From Mallotus nudiflorus (lineage: Eukaryota; Streptophyta; Magnoliopsida; Malpighiales; Euphorbiaceae): a stretch of DNA of 64,000 bases. The first letter of the stretch is position 1. Every line of letters starts with the position of its first letter. The DNA lies in contig CANTUR010000651.1 of assembly GCA_947683625.1 (NCBI GenBank), positions 62,001-126,000 of the forward strand. The letters are read 5' to 3'. Below are positions 13,593 through 25,762 of this stretch, piece by piece. The translations under genes and the position numbers were made by a program. The notes beneath the pieces are model-generated. The model did not search any database. It was not told the origin of the DNA and saw only the letters and a list, made by a program, of their open reading frames with translations.

Positions 13593-13822
13593 CCTAGTGG
13601 GCAGCACTAGGACCGAGTACGTACCAGTACGCTTATAGCATTTAGGCTATATTACTAACCAGTTTGTGGATATTGATTGGATATGATTATTTGATGTGTG
13701 AGATATGATTTGGGAGTGTGATTGCTGGAGCTCGGTTGACCAAGTGTCTCGGGGCCAATCACACTGACAGTCAGACTGCTGAAGCTCGGTTGACTTAATG
13801 TCTCGGGGCCAGTCTACTATCT
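13593..13822 (+). other. Second LTR hairpin cluster, including a tandem pair
   Basis: CCTAGTG/CACTAGG (13593-13611) and TATAGC/GCTATA (13634-13651) form small hairpins. They are followed by two paralogous units of about 50 nt that share a GAGCTCGGTTGAC...TGTCTCGGGGCC loop. In unit 1 AGTGTGATTG pairs with CAATCACACT; in unit 2 CAGACTG pairs with CAGTCT(A). The cluster is recognisable in essentially every LTR of the window, including families 2 and 3. It lies about 2.35-2.6 kb from the LTR start. Confidence 0.65.
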
Positions 13823-15428
13823 AGATGGAACAAGTGAATATATATTGGAATAAGTGAGGCTGTATGGCTAGAGTGTTGTCTAACACTGTTTTGAGGTTGA
13901 GATTTTCTAGGGTTCTATTTGATCCTTCATAAACAGTGATTTTCAATAAATATATAAAATGATTTTATTGCATCTGTGTGTAATTGCTTGTATACATACA
14001 TATTATATATATATTGTTGACTGTATGCTTTGACATTTAGTATGCATGTATATATACTATAGTAATTCACTAAGTGAGGTCTGACTCCCCTCTGTTGACC
14101 ATTTTTCAGGAGAGTCTTCATCTTCAGACCTCAGTAGCAGGCCTGTACACCGGATTTCTTCCGCCCCGGCTTCTTTATGTAAACTGCTTATCTGAGTCTT
14201 GAGTTTTATTTTTATAATCTAGACACTACAGTAGTTGTATAAAGTCGTGAGATTTGTACTTTAAATATTTGAACTGAAACTTGTATTAACGGATTTATTT
14301 ATATATATGAGATATGGATTTGATTTAAATCCCGTGGTGGAATATTATTTTGATACTTATGATTTTATTTCCGCTGCATTAAAAGTTATTGTTATTATTA
14401 TTGCATGTTTATTTTATTTTTAGGCTTGCTACGGGTTCCAGATTCGAAAGAATTCTCGTTCCCTAGCGCCGGTCATGGCCCCTGTTTTGGGTCGTGACAG
14501 ATTTATTCTGATTTCCTGTCATTATTTGTTTGTTTAGTTGCACCGAGACCGAGGCCTAGTAGACCATGCTCGTCGGATCCATCTCGAGGAGCGTAATAAA
14601 TAGTGAGTTGCTATTTTATATATATATGCTCTAGGGTGCATGATTTTAGAAATATATGTTTTATTTTGATTAAATATGCATAATGATTTAGTTGGTACTT
14701 AAGTTTATTTTTAGTTTATTTTTGGTTTATCCTTAGTTTATTTTTGGTATATTTTAAACTATATGCATGTTTTGTTAATGAATTAGGTTTAAAATGTTTT
14801 TGAATATATTTCTAGTTTATTTCGTAATCTAATTAGATTTATTTAACATATATATACTCGAAATATACCTGGTTTACTTTTGGTATATTTCTAGTATATA
14901 TATAGTTTATGTTGCTATTTTATTTAAATTCATGCATCATTTATTTTTATGAATGTATGTTTTATATTTTAATGAAGGATATCAATAGAACGTGCTACCT
15001 AGTGGGCAGCACTAGGACCGAGTACGTACTGGTACACTGATAGCATTTAGGCTATATTACTAACCATTTTTGGATATTGATTGAATTTGATTATTTGATG
15101 TGTGAGATACGATTTGGGAGTGTGATTGCTGGAGCTCAGTTGACCAAGTGTCTCAGGGCCAATCACACTGACAGTCAGACTGTTGGAGCTCGATTGACTT
15201 AGTGTCTCGGGGCTAGTCTACTATCCAAATGGAACAAGTGAATATATTTGGAATAAGTGAGCCTGTATGGCTAGAGTGTTGTTTAACACTGTTCTGAGGT
15301 TGCAATTTTCTAGGGTTCTATTTGATCCTTCATAAACAGTAATTTTCAGTAAAATATATAAATAAATGATTTTACTGCATCTGTGTGTATTTGCTTGTAT
15401 ATATATTTATTATATATACTATTAACTG

Positions 15429-18400
15429 TGTAATATCCCGTATTTTTAAACATTTTTACACTGTATCGGGATATGCAATGTTAATAATTTTTATATATAT
15501 ATTATGATATTTTTACGAGTTGATATGTATTTAAAACCTATTTTAATTATTGTGTATTATTTCGAGTACCTTACGTAAAATTTTCCCGGGACTTGCATTT
15601 TCGGGGAAATTTTCACATAAATAATTTACTAATAATTGTTTTAAATATATTTATGGACTTGCATGAACTCATACGTATTTTTAAATTACTAAATAAAGCC
15701 TATGTGTGTATATATTTATTTAATTAGGGTTTAATTTACTACCCTAATATTTTATTATTTATTTATTAATTTTATTGTTATTTAATTATTTTTATTTATT
15801 ATTAAATTTTAAAATATTAAATATTAAGTGTGTGGTGTGTGATTTTTCCCAAATATTTTATTAAAATTATTATTTTTATTTATTTTTCTTTTTTCTTTTT
15901 CTTTTCTTTTCTTTTCTTTTCTTTTCTTTTTCTTTTCTTCCTTCCCGAGCCTGACCCTCCTCCATCTTCCTCTCCCCGCTGCTACTCTGGTCACCGGCCA
16001 TCAGAGTGCCTCCCCTGCGTGTCATCGTCTTCTCCAGCTGCTCCGTCGCCCCTAGCTTCCTTCCCCGGCACCGGCTAGCTCCAATTCCTCCATTTCCGAC
16101 CGAAAGCTTCATTTCTTCACACCTCGCGATTTCGACCATCGTTTTTGACACCGCAGGTCTCTTTCTTCTCCTTGAGCTCCGGTGAGTGTGATTCTAGCTT
16201 TGGTTTGAGCTTAAATGGTCTAGATTTGCTTAGTTTTGAATTTTTCCAATTCGGCCATATTAGGGTTTTTTATTTTTTTGAGCTTTGAATTGATTGATTC
16301 ATGAAAAATCCCTTCACAAATGTTGATCCTAGTAGTTTAATCTACATGTATGAAATTTTTTGGAATTTTTGGAGATTATTTTGATTTTTGGGTATTTTTG
16401 AATATTTTAATATTATTTTCTAATTTTCGAAAATTAATTATTTAAATTATGAAATTGTGTTTTATGGTTAAATTAGGTGTTTAAATGAATTATAGGAATT
16501 TATTTGGAATTTTTATGAATTCCTATGTATTTATTTTGAATTATTGAAGTTTATGTAAATTTGGGAAATTAGGGTTAATTATGTTTTTATTTGAAATTAA
16601 TTGGATAATTGAGTTTAATTATTAAAATTATTGATAAATATGTTGAGAAAATTAATTTTGGATAATTTTATAATTTTTGGTGAATTTTTGAAGTAATTAT
16701 AGTATATTTATATATATAAGGGCATTTTGGTAATTTTACCCTAAATTGGCTAAAAATGTAATTTAATTGGTTTTAATAGTTATTTAAGGTATAAAAATGA
16801 TTTCCACAAATTATTTAGTATTTTTAACTAATTAAAACTATTTTTCGTGAATTATTTTCAATTATATATATAATATACGGTTTTTCTAATAAAATGAGTT
16901 TTTATCGGTTTTTAATGTGTTTAAAGGTTAATTATGTAATTTCTACGTATAAAATGAATTTCTATGTTATAAGGGTATTTTTGGTATTTTCAGAATTGTT
17001 ATGTGTTTGTGAACCCCGGTCGGTAGATTGTAGTCTGGAGTCCGACCGAGGGGTTATGGTTGAGTGTTGAGCTTATTTTTCAAAGTGTATTTCCTTGCAG
17101 GGTCGGCTCTACTCTTTTGAGTAGAGAGATGTCCGTTTTACAAGGGAGGTTCTGTCGGATTTTTGGTAGAATTCTCGTAAAACGTGATATCCGGTCGAAC
17201 CCTAATATCAGTTCTGTGTTTAATACTCTAGATCGAATTCTAGGATTTCTGTTAGGTTTATTCTAATGTCGGTTATTTATTATTTGTTTAGTTGCACCGA
17301 GACCGAGGGCTAGTGGACTAGGCCCGTCGGATCCATCTCGTGGAGCGCACTAATTTATGAGTTACTATATTATATATATATATGCTTTAGAATGCATGAT
17401 TTTAGAAATATATGTTTTATTTTGATCAAATATGCATAAATAATGTGATGAGTATTTAAGTATATCTTTAGTTTATTTTTGGTTTATTTTTGGTTTATTT
17501 TAAACTATATGCACGTTTTATTAATAAAACAGGTTTGAAATGTTTTTAAATATATTTCTAGTTTAATTTGTAATTTAATTGGATTTGTTTGACGTATATA
17601 TACTCGAAATATACCTGGTTTACTTTTGGTATATTCCAGTATATATATGGTTTATAATGTTATTTTATTTAATTTCATGCATCATTTATTTGTGAATGAA
17701 TGTTTTATATTTATTAATGAAGGATATCGATAGAACGTGCTACCTAGTGGGCAGCACTAGGACCGAGTACGTACCGGTACGCCTATAGCATTTAGGCTAT
17801 ATTACTAACCTATTTATGGATATTGATTGGTTATGATTATTTGATGTGTGAGATGTGATTTGGGTGTGATTGCTAGAGCTCGGTTGACCAAGTGTCTCGG
17901 GGCCAATCACACTGGCAGTCAGACTGTTAGAGCTCGGTTGACTTAGTGTCTCGGGGCCAGTCTATTGTCCAAATGGATTAAGTGGATATATTTTGGAATA
18001 AGTGAGCCTGTATGGCTAGAGTGTTGTCTAACACTGTTTTCGAGGTTGTGATATTCTAGGGTTCTATGTGATCCTTCATAAACTGTGATTTTTAATGGAA
18101 AAATATATAAAATGATTTTATTGCATCTGTGTGTATTTGCCTGTATATATACATATTATATATATATTGTTGATTGTCTGCATTGTCATTTAGTGTGTAT
18201 GTATATATATTATAGTAATTCACTCAGTGAGGTCTGACTTCCCTCCGTTGACAATTTTTCAGGAGAGTCAACATCTTCAGACCTCAGTAGCAGGCCTGTA
18301 CGCCGGATTTCTTCCGCCTCGGCTTCTTTGTGTAAACTGCTTACTTGAGTCTTATTTTTATAATCTAGACACTGCAGTAGTTGTAAATTAATTTGTGGGA

Positions 18401-18667
18401 TTTTATGTATTTTATTTATGTGAGATATTGTATTATATTTGAAACTGGATTTGTATTAAAAGATTTATATATATGAGATGAGATTTGATTTAAATCCAGT
18501 TGGTGAAAATAATATTGTGATATTTATGATTTTCATTTCCGCTGCATTTGATATTGTTATTATTATTATTGCATGTTTATTTTATTTTTAGGCTTGCTAC
18601 GGGTTCCGGATTCGAAAGAATTCCCATTCCCTAGCGCCGGTCATGGCCCCTGTTTTGGGTCATGACA
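15429..18667 (+). repeat. Solo LTR (family 1)
   Basis: 3239 nt, TGTAATATCCCG to GTCATGACA, flanked by AACTG (15424-15428) and GACTG (18668-18672). The uninterrupted relatives read GACTG here, so the left copy carries one substitution. There is no internal region. It is inserted in the right part of the outer solo LTR 9364-19175. It has a CT-rich TTTTC-type run (about 15885-15945) before the leader block and an intact CTCCG|GTGAGT near 16181. Confidence 0.93.
15885..15945. repeat. TTTTC-type low-complexity run
   Basis: A pyrimidine run of repeated CTTTT units just upstream of the GC-rich leader block of the LTR at 15429. Minus-strand copies have the equivalent purine runs at about 31876-31945, 43626-43755, 50296-50350 and 58461-58535. 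Confidence 0.9.
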
Positions 18668-19175
18668 GACTGTGTGCATTGTCATATAGTATGCATATAT
18701 ATATATTATAGTAATTCACTCAATGAGGTCTGACTCCCCTCCGTTGATTATTTTTCAGGAGAGTCATCATCCTCAGACCTCAGAAGCAGACCCTTACGTC
18801 GGATTTCTTCTACCTCGGCTTTATTATGTAATCTGCTTACTTGAGTTTTATTTTTATAATTTAGACACTGCAGTAGTTGTAAAATTGAAAAAAGATATTG
18901 TATTATATTGGTATGAGTTATATACTTTAAATATTTGAACTGAATTTTTATTAAAGATTTATTTATATATATCAGATGAGTTATTGATTCAAATCCCGTG
19001 GTGGATTATTATTTTATTATTTATGATTTTATTTCTGCTGCAAATTATTTTAATTATGTTATTATTATTATTGCATGTTTTATTTTATTTTATTTTAAGG
19101 CTTGCTACAGGTTCCGAATTCAAAAGAATTCCCATTCCTTAGCTCCAGTCATGGCCCCTATTTTGGGTCGTGACA

Positions 19176-19901
19176 CCTTTAGAAACAAATAGTCTCCAAC
19201 TTGAAATTTCACATCTTTGCGCCTCAAATCCGTATAGCTCTTCTGCCTAGTAGCTATGGTCTCTAATCTCCTTCTGATCATAATAACCTTCTCAACGGCA
19301 TCTTGAACCACTAAGGTCCAGTCAACGCTCTCTCTCCAATCTCGTCCCAAATCAAAAGGGATCTACACTTTTTTCTATATAAAGCTTCATATGGTGTCAT
19401 CCCAATACTGCTATGGTAGCTGTTATTATATACAAACTCTACAGGCGACCAATGATAATCCCAGATACCTCCAAGATCCAATACACATATCCTCAACATA
19501 TTTTTAAGTTTCTAGATCGTGCTCTCAGATTGACCATCTATCTGAGGGTAAAAGTAGTATTGAAATCAAGCCTAGTGCCCATTGCTTCCTGTAATTTATG
19601 CCAAAATTAAGAGGTAAACACTAAACCTCTATCAAATACAATGGACATAGGTACTCCATGAAGGCACACAATATGCTTAACATACAACTTCACCAACTTA
19701 GCTACATAATAGGTGGCTTTAACAGGAAAGAAATGAGCAGACTTGGTTAACCTGTCCACAATCACTTATATGGAATCTTATACATAGTTAAAATGAGGTA
19801 ACCTAACCATAAAATCCATAGCAACTCTCTCCCATTTCCACTTAGGAATAAGAAGAGGCTGAAGCTTCCTAGAAGGCTTCTGATGCTCAGCTTTCACCTA
19901 C
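19176..19901 (-). pseudogene. Element B pol fragment: integrase core
   Basis: The continuation of element B after the outer solo LTR. On the minus strand it carries the integrase DDE-region remnant and the ELG-like stretch (an IN fragment at about 19311-19499 reading WD..PVEF.YNNSYHSSIGM). Stops and frameshifts are frequent. It begins with the CCTTT duplicate (19176-19180) and ends with CCTAC (19897-19901), the left duplicate of the next insert. The integrase N-terminal part resumes at 23158. Confidence 0.85.
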
Positions 19902-22900
19902 TGTCACGACCCAAAATAGGGGCCATGACCGACGCTAAGGAACGGGAATTCTTTCAAATCCGGAACCCGTAGCAAGCCTAAAAATAAAATAAACATGCAA
20001 CAATAATAATAACAACATCAAATGCAGCGGAAATGAAAATCATAAATATCACAATATTATTTTCACCAACTGGATTTAAATCAAATCTCATCTCATATAT
20101 ATAAATCTTTTAATACAAATCCAGTTTCAAATATAATACAATATCTCACATAAATAAAATACATAAAATCCCACAAATTAATTTACAACTACTGCAGTGT
20201 CTAGATTATAAAAATAAGACTCAAGTAAGCAGTTTACACAAAGAAGCCGGGGCGAAAGAAATCTGGCGTACAGGCCTGCTACTGAGGTCTGAAGATGTTG
20301 ACTCTCCTGAAAAATTATCAACAGAGGGGAGTCAGACCTCACTGAGTGAATTACTATAATATATATACATACACACTAAATGACAATGCATACAATCAAC
20401 AGCATATATATAATATGTATATATACAGGAAAACACACACAGATGCAATAAAATCATTTTATATATTTTTTCATTAAAAATCACAGTTTATGAAGGATCA
20501 CATAGAACCCTAGAATATCGCAACCTCGAAAACAGTGTTAGACAACACTCTAGCCATACAGGCTCACTTATTCCAAAATATATCCACTTAATCCATTTGG
20601 ACAGTAAACTGGCCCCGAGACACTAAGTCAACCGAGCTCCAGCAGTCTGACTACCAGTGTGATTGGCCCCGAGACACTTGGTCAACCGAGCTCCAGCAAT
20701 CACACCTCCAAACCATATCTCACACATATCAATAATCACATTCAATCAATATCCGCAAATGGTTAGTAGTATAGCCTAAATACTATAGGCGTACCGGTAC
20801 GTACTCGGTCCTAATGTTACCCACTAGGTAGCACGTTCTATTGATATCCTTCATTAATAATATAAATCATTCATTCACAAATAAATGATGCATGAATTTA
20901 AATAAAATAGCAACATAAACCATATATATACTGAAAATATACCAAAAGTAAACCAGATATATCTCGAGTATATATACGTCAAACAAATCCAATCAAATTA
21001 CAAATTAAGCTAGAAATATATTTAAAAACATTTTAAATATAATTTATTAACAAAACATGCATATAATTTAATATATACCAAAAATAAACCAAAAATATAC
21101 TTAAATACAAATCATATTATTTATGCATTTTAATCAAAATAAAACATATATTTCTAAATCATGCATCCTAAAGCATATATATATAGTATAATAACTCATA
21201 AATTAGTGCGCTCCACGAGATGGATCCGATGGGCCTGGTCCACTAGCCCTCGGTCTCGGCGCAACTAAACAAACAATAAATAACCGACATTAGAATAAAC
21301 CTAATAGAAATCCTAGAATTCGATATAGAGTATTAAACACAGAATTGATATTAGGGTTCGACCGGATATCACATTTTATGAGAATTCTACCGAAAATCCG
21401 GTAGAACCTCCCCTGTAAAACGGATATCTCTCTACTCAAAAGAGTAGAGCCGACCCTGCAAGGAAATACACTTCAAAAAACAAGCTCAACACTCAACCAC
21501 AACCCCTCGGTCGGACTCCAGATTACAATCTATCGACCGGGGTTCACAAACACATAATAATTCTGAAAATACCAAAAATACCCTTATAACATAGAAATTC
21601 ATTTTATACGTAGAAATTACATAATTAACCTTTAAACACATTAAAAACCAATAAAAACTCATTTTATTAGAAAAACCGTATATTATATATATAATTGAAA
21701 ATAATTCACGAAAAATAGTTTTAATTAGTTAAAAATACTAAATAATTTGTAGAAATCATTTTTATACCTTAAATAACTATTAAAACCAATTAAATTACAT
21801 TTTTAGCCAATTTAGGGGAAAATTACCAAAATGCCCTTACATATATAATTATACTATAATTACTTCAAAAATTCACCAAAAATTATAAAATTATCCAAAA
21901 TTAATTTTATCAACATATTTATAAATAATATTAATAATTAAACTCAATTAACCAATTAAATTCAATTAAAAACATAATTAACCCTAATTTCCCAAATTTA
22001 CATAAACTTCAATAATTCAAAATAAATACTTAGAAATTCATAAAAATTCCAAATAAATTCCTATAATTCATTTCAACACCTAATTTAACCATAAAACACA
22101 ATTTCATAATTTAAATAATTAATTTCCGAAAATTAGAAAATAATATTAAAATATTCAAAAATACCCAAAAATCCAAAAAATCGCCAAAAATTCCAAAAAA
22201 ATTCATACATGTAGATTAAGCTACTAGGATCAACATTTATGAAGGGATTTTTCATGAATCAATCAATTTGAAGCTCAAAAAATAAAAAACCCTAATATGG
22301 CCGAATTGGAAAAATTCAAAACTAAGCAAATCTAGACCATTTAAGCTCAAACCAAAGCTAGAATCACACTCACCGGAGCTCAAGGAGAAGAAAGAGACTG
22401 GCGGTGTCAAAAATGGTGGCCAAAATCGTCGTCGACGGCGAGAAGCTCAACTTGCTGCCATGGCGGATTCCAAGCGTTCCAACGGGCTTCCGGCGGCCTA
22501 GTCACGTTGGAGAGGAAGAGGAAGGAAGGGGAAGAAGGTTGGCGGCAGCTAGTGGCGGCGAAGGGCGGTCTGGCGTGCTGGAATGGGAGGCGCAGTGACG
22601 GTAGACGATCGGGAGAGAAGAAGGAGAAGGGAGGGGCTAAACGGTAATTTTCCAAATCCTTTTGTTTTAATAATCTATATGTATATATATATACTTTATA
22701 CTATATAATAAAATAACAATAAAATCACACACATTAAATTTACACCACACATATATAATTAATATTTTAAAATATAATAATAAATAAAAATAATTAAATA
22801 ACAATAAATTAATAAACAAATAATAAAATATTAGGGTAATATTAATTAAACCCTAATTAAATAAATATTTACACACATAGGCTTTATTTAGTATTTTAAA

Positions 22901-23152
22901 AATACGTATGAGGTAATGCAAGTCTGAAAATATATTTAAAATAATTAATAATAAATTATTTACGTGAAAATTTCCCCGAAAATAAAAGTCTCGGGAAAAT
23001 TTTACGTAAAGCACTGTAAATAAGACACAATAATTAAAAGAGGTTTTAAATACATATCAACTCGTAAAAATATCATAATATTTATACAAAAATTATTAAC
23101 ACTGCATATCCCGGTACAGTGTAAAAATATTTTAAAAACACGGGATATTACA
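19902..23152 (-). repeat. Solo LTR (family 1, minus strand)
   Basis: 3251 nt, TGTCACGACCC to GGGATATTACA on the plus strand, flanked by CCTAC at 19897-19901 and 23153-23157. There is no internal region. It is inserted in the integrase part of element B. On its own sense strand the donor CTCCG|GTGAGTG is intact (near 22373). Its leader block (about 22400-22620) is the alternative version shared with the LTR at 9364, although its flanking LTR sequence resembles the LTR at 29152. Confidence 0.94.
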
Positions 23153-25762
23153 CCTACTGACATGTCAAGCACTTAGAAACATAATCAACTATATCCTTCT
23201 TTCAATCCATCCCACTAGTACAAATCTCTAATGTTGTGGTACATCTTAGTAACACCTGAATGTACGTTGTAGGCTGTAGAATGTGCTTCCTTAAGGATCT
23301 CTTCTCTCAAATTATCCACATCATAAACGTATAATCTACCACTGATCCATTAAACACCTTCATCATCAAGTATGAAATCAGTGAACTTCCTTGCATGAAC
23401 ATTCTCCTCAAGATCAGCTAAAATAGGATCTCGGCCCTGAGCTACCTTAATTCTATTTCTCAACACTAATTGAACTCTGAACTGAGCTAGTAGTCCACCT
23501 GATCTACTAATCTTCATCATCAAAACTTGATCCACTAACTCATGTAACTCTTAGATCAAAGGTCTCCTCTCCACTCTAATGTGAGCAAGACTACCCGAGG
23601 ACTTCCTACTCAAGGCATCTGCTACCACATTAGCCATGCCTAAATGATAAAGAATATCATAATCATAATCCTTCGAGAGTTTTAACCATCTCCTCCGCCT
23701 TAAGTTTAGATCTCTCTACTAGAAAATATACTTCAAACTCTTGTGATTTGTGAAAATCTCACAAGTCACCCCATTCAAATAATGTCTCTAAATCTTGAAA
23801 GCAAAGATCATTGCAACCATCTTTAGGCCATAAGTAGGATAATTCTTTTCATACTTCTTCAACTACCTAGAAGCATAAGCTATCACCCTACCATTCTACA
23901 TCAACACACAACCTAGGCTGACCTTGAAGGCATCACAACACACAGTGAACTTATCTACTCCATTAGGCAAAGCCAAAACTGGAGTTATGGTTAACTTCTT
24001 CTTCAGTAACTGAAAACTGTTCTCACAAGCATCTGACCACACAAACTTCACATTCTTCTGAGTTAGGTGAGTTATAGAACCTGCAATTCTAGAGAAATCC
24101 TATACAAACCTCCTATAATACCCAGCTAAACCCAAAAAACTCTGAATCTCTATGACTGTCGTTGGTCTATGCCACTCAGACACTGTCTCTACATTCTATG
24201 GATCAACCTGAATACCATCTTTAAACACTACGTGCCCAAGGAATGCAATACTCTCCAACTAGAAATCACACTTCGAGAATTTAGCATAAAGATGATGTTC
24301 TCTCAGTGTCTACAGTACTATACTTAAGTGATATACTGCTCTTCCATACTATTTGAATACACCAGTATATCATTAATGAAGACTACCATAAACTGATCCA
24401 TAAATAGTCTGAATACCCTATTCATCATATCCATAAAAGCAGTCAGTGCATTAGTCAACCCGAATGACATTACTAGAAACTCATAGTGGCTATATCGAGT
24501 AAGGAATGTTATTTTAGGAACATTGGCCTCATTGATTTGTAATTGATGATAACCTGACCTCAAGTCAATCTTAGAAAAGAACTGTGCACCCTGAATTTTA
24601 TCAAACAAATCATCTATCCTCAGAAGAGTATACTTATTCTTCACTGTCACTTTATTCAACTCTCTGTAATCTATGCATAGTCTCAATGTATCACCCTTCT
24701 TCTTCACAAATAAGACTGGTGCACCCCAAGGAGAAATACTAGGTCTAATGAAACCCTTATCTAATAAATCTTGCATCTGCTCCTTCAATTCCTTCAACTC
24801 TGTAAGAGCCATTCTGTAAGGTGGCATCAAAATAGGAATTATACCTGGGACCACATTTATACAGAACTCAGTCTCTTTATGAGGTGGTAAGCCTAGTAAC
24901 TCCTCAGCAAAATGTTAGGAAACTTACAGGCAACTGGAACATCTATGAGAGACAACTTCCCCACTGAAGTATCTCTAATAAGTGCCAAGCATCCCTGGCA
25001 ACCCTTCCTTAGTGTTTTTCTAGCCGTGATAACAGATATGAGATTCTGAGGTGCAAAACTCTTATTACCCAAAAATTTAAACTCTTCTTTATCTGAAATT
25101 TTAAAAATCACCTCTTTACTTCGACAATCCATAACGACATAGCGCTGAGACAACCAATCCATACCAAGGATCACATCAAACTCCATCACATCTAATAACA
25201 CTAATTCCACTGGCAGTTCTCTACCTACGACTAACATCGGATATTAAGAAAGAACAACATTAGTGTCTAATGAATTGCTTAGAGGAGTGATAATAAGTAA
25301 AGGAAAAACCATCCTCGAAGCTTACCAACATGACTTCAAAGTAAAAACAGGGGACACAAAAGAATGTGTAGCACCTGGATCAATCAAAACTCTTGCATCG
25401 AAGCGAATGCAGAACCTAGTCTAGGGCTGGTCCCTCGATGATGATCATAATCTACTGATACTTGGTGTGAGTGTTCTGAGTCCTCATCTCAATGGCGTGC
25501 AAAAAATCTAAATGGTCTGACATCTCATTGAAAGAAATCTTGTTGACTCTGGCATAAAACAACGTTGTCTCAAGGTCAGACATACCCTACTGATAAACAG
25601 GCTGCATCTGCGATACAACAAGAGCTATCACAACTTCCTAAAACTCTGGCTCTACAAGTTCCTTATCCTATAGCTCTCTCAACCTACGACGACCTGTCAC
25701 CCCTCAAAGTCTACCTCTGCCTCTACCCTGCACCTGACTAGTGGCTCAAAAGGCAAAACCTC
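23153..25762 (-). pseudogene. Element B pol/gag fragment: integrase zinc region, RNase H, RT, protease, gag remnant
   Basis: On the minus strand from 25762 to 23153 come a short gag piece (about 25762-25420), protease (DPGATHSF near 25370), RT (about 24880-24100), RNase H (about 24060-23640) and the integrase zinc region (about 23300-23153). The RT active-site motif is FIND where the relatives have FIDD (near 24374), so one catalytic Asp is lost. Two open stretches survive (24324-24854 RT, 24893-25237 protease to RT linker). Near 25415-25425 gag EGPALD is joined almost directly to the protease. Compared with the copy at 50839, about 0.9 kb of gag, including the zinc knuckle, is missing. Confidence 0.9.

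Larger units (their letters stand above)
11236..14499 (+). repeat. Solo LTR (family 1), reference copy
   Basis: A complete LTR of 3264 nt, TGTAATATCCCGAG to GTCGTGACA, flanked by GATTT at 11231-11235 and 14500-14504, with no internal region. It is well preserved and serves as the reference. TATATATATATA lies near 11701, a GC/CT-rich leader block at about 11760-12020, donor-like CTCCG|GTGAGT at 12020/12021, and an AT-rich stretch with a hairpin domain (12850-13030). Next come acceptor-like TTTAG|TTGTGCCGAG at 13132/13133, a second GTGAGTT at 13197, hairpins at 13593-13651 and 13714-13822, and TTTTTCAG at 14102-14109. It sits inside the outer solo LTR. Confidence 0.95.
9364..19175 (+). repeat. 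Outer solo LTR (family 1), split by two younger solo LTRs
   Basis: Pieces 9364-11235, 14505-15428 and 18673-19175 sum to about 3.3 kb, a full family-1 LTR from TGTAATATCCCGAG to GTCGTGACA. It has perfect 5-bp duplications of CCTTT (9359-9363 and 19176-19180) and no internal region, so it is a solo LTR formed by LTR-LTR recombination. Its GC-rich leader block (about 9900-10190) is a different version from most neighbours and matches the minus LTR at 19902-23152. Donor-like GAGCTCTG|GTGGTT is degraded here. It interrupts element B. Confidence 0.92.

Noticed and set aside
13714..13822. Repeat-spacer pattern resembling a two-unit CRISPR or satellite
   Set aside because: Only two units, part of every LTR, with stems differing between units; this is an LTR structure, reported as such.
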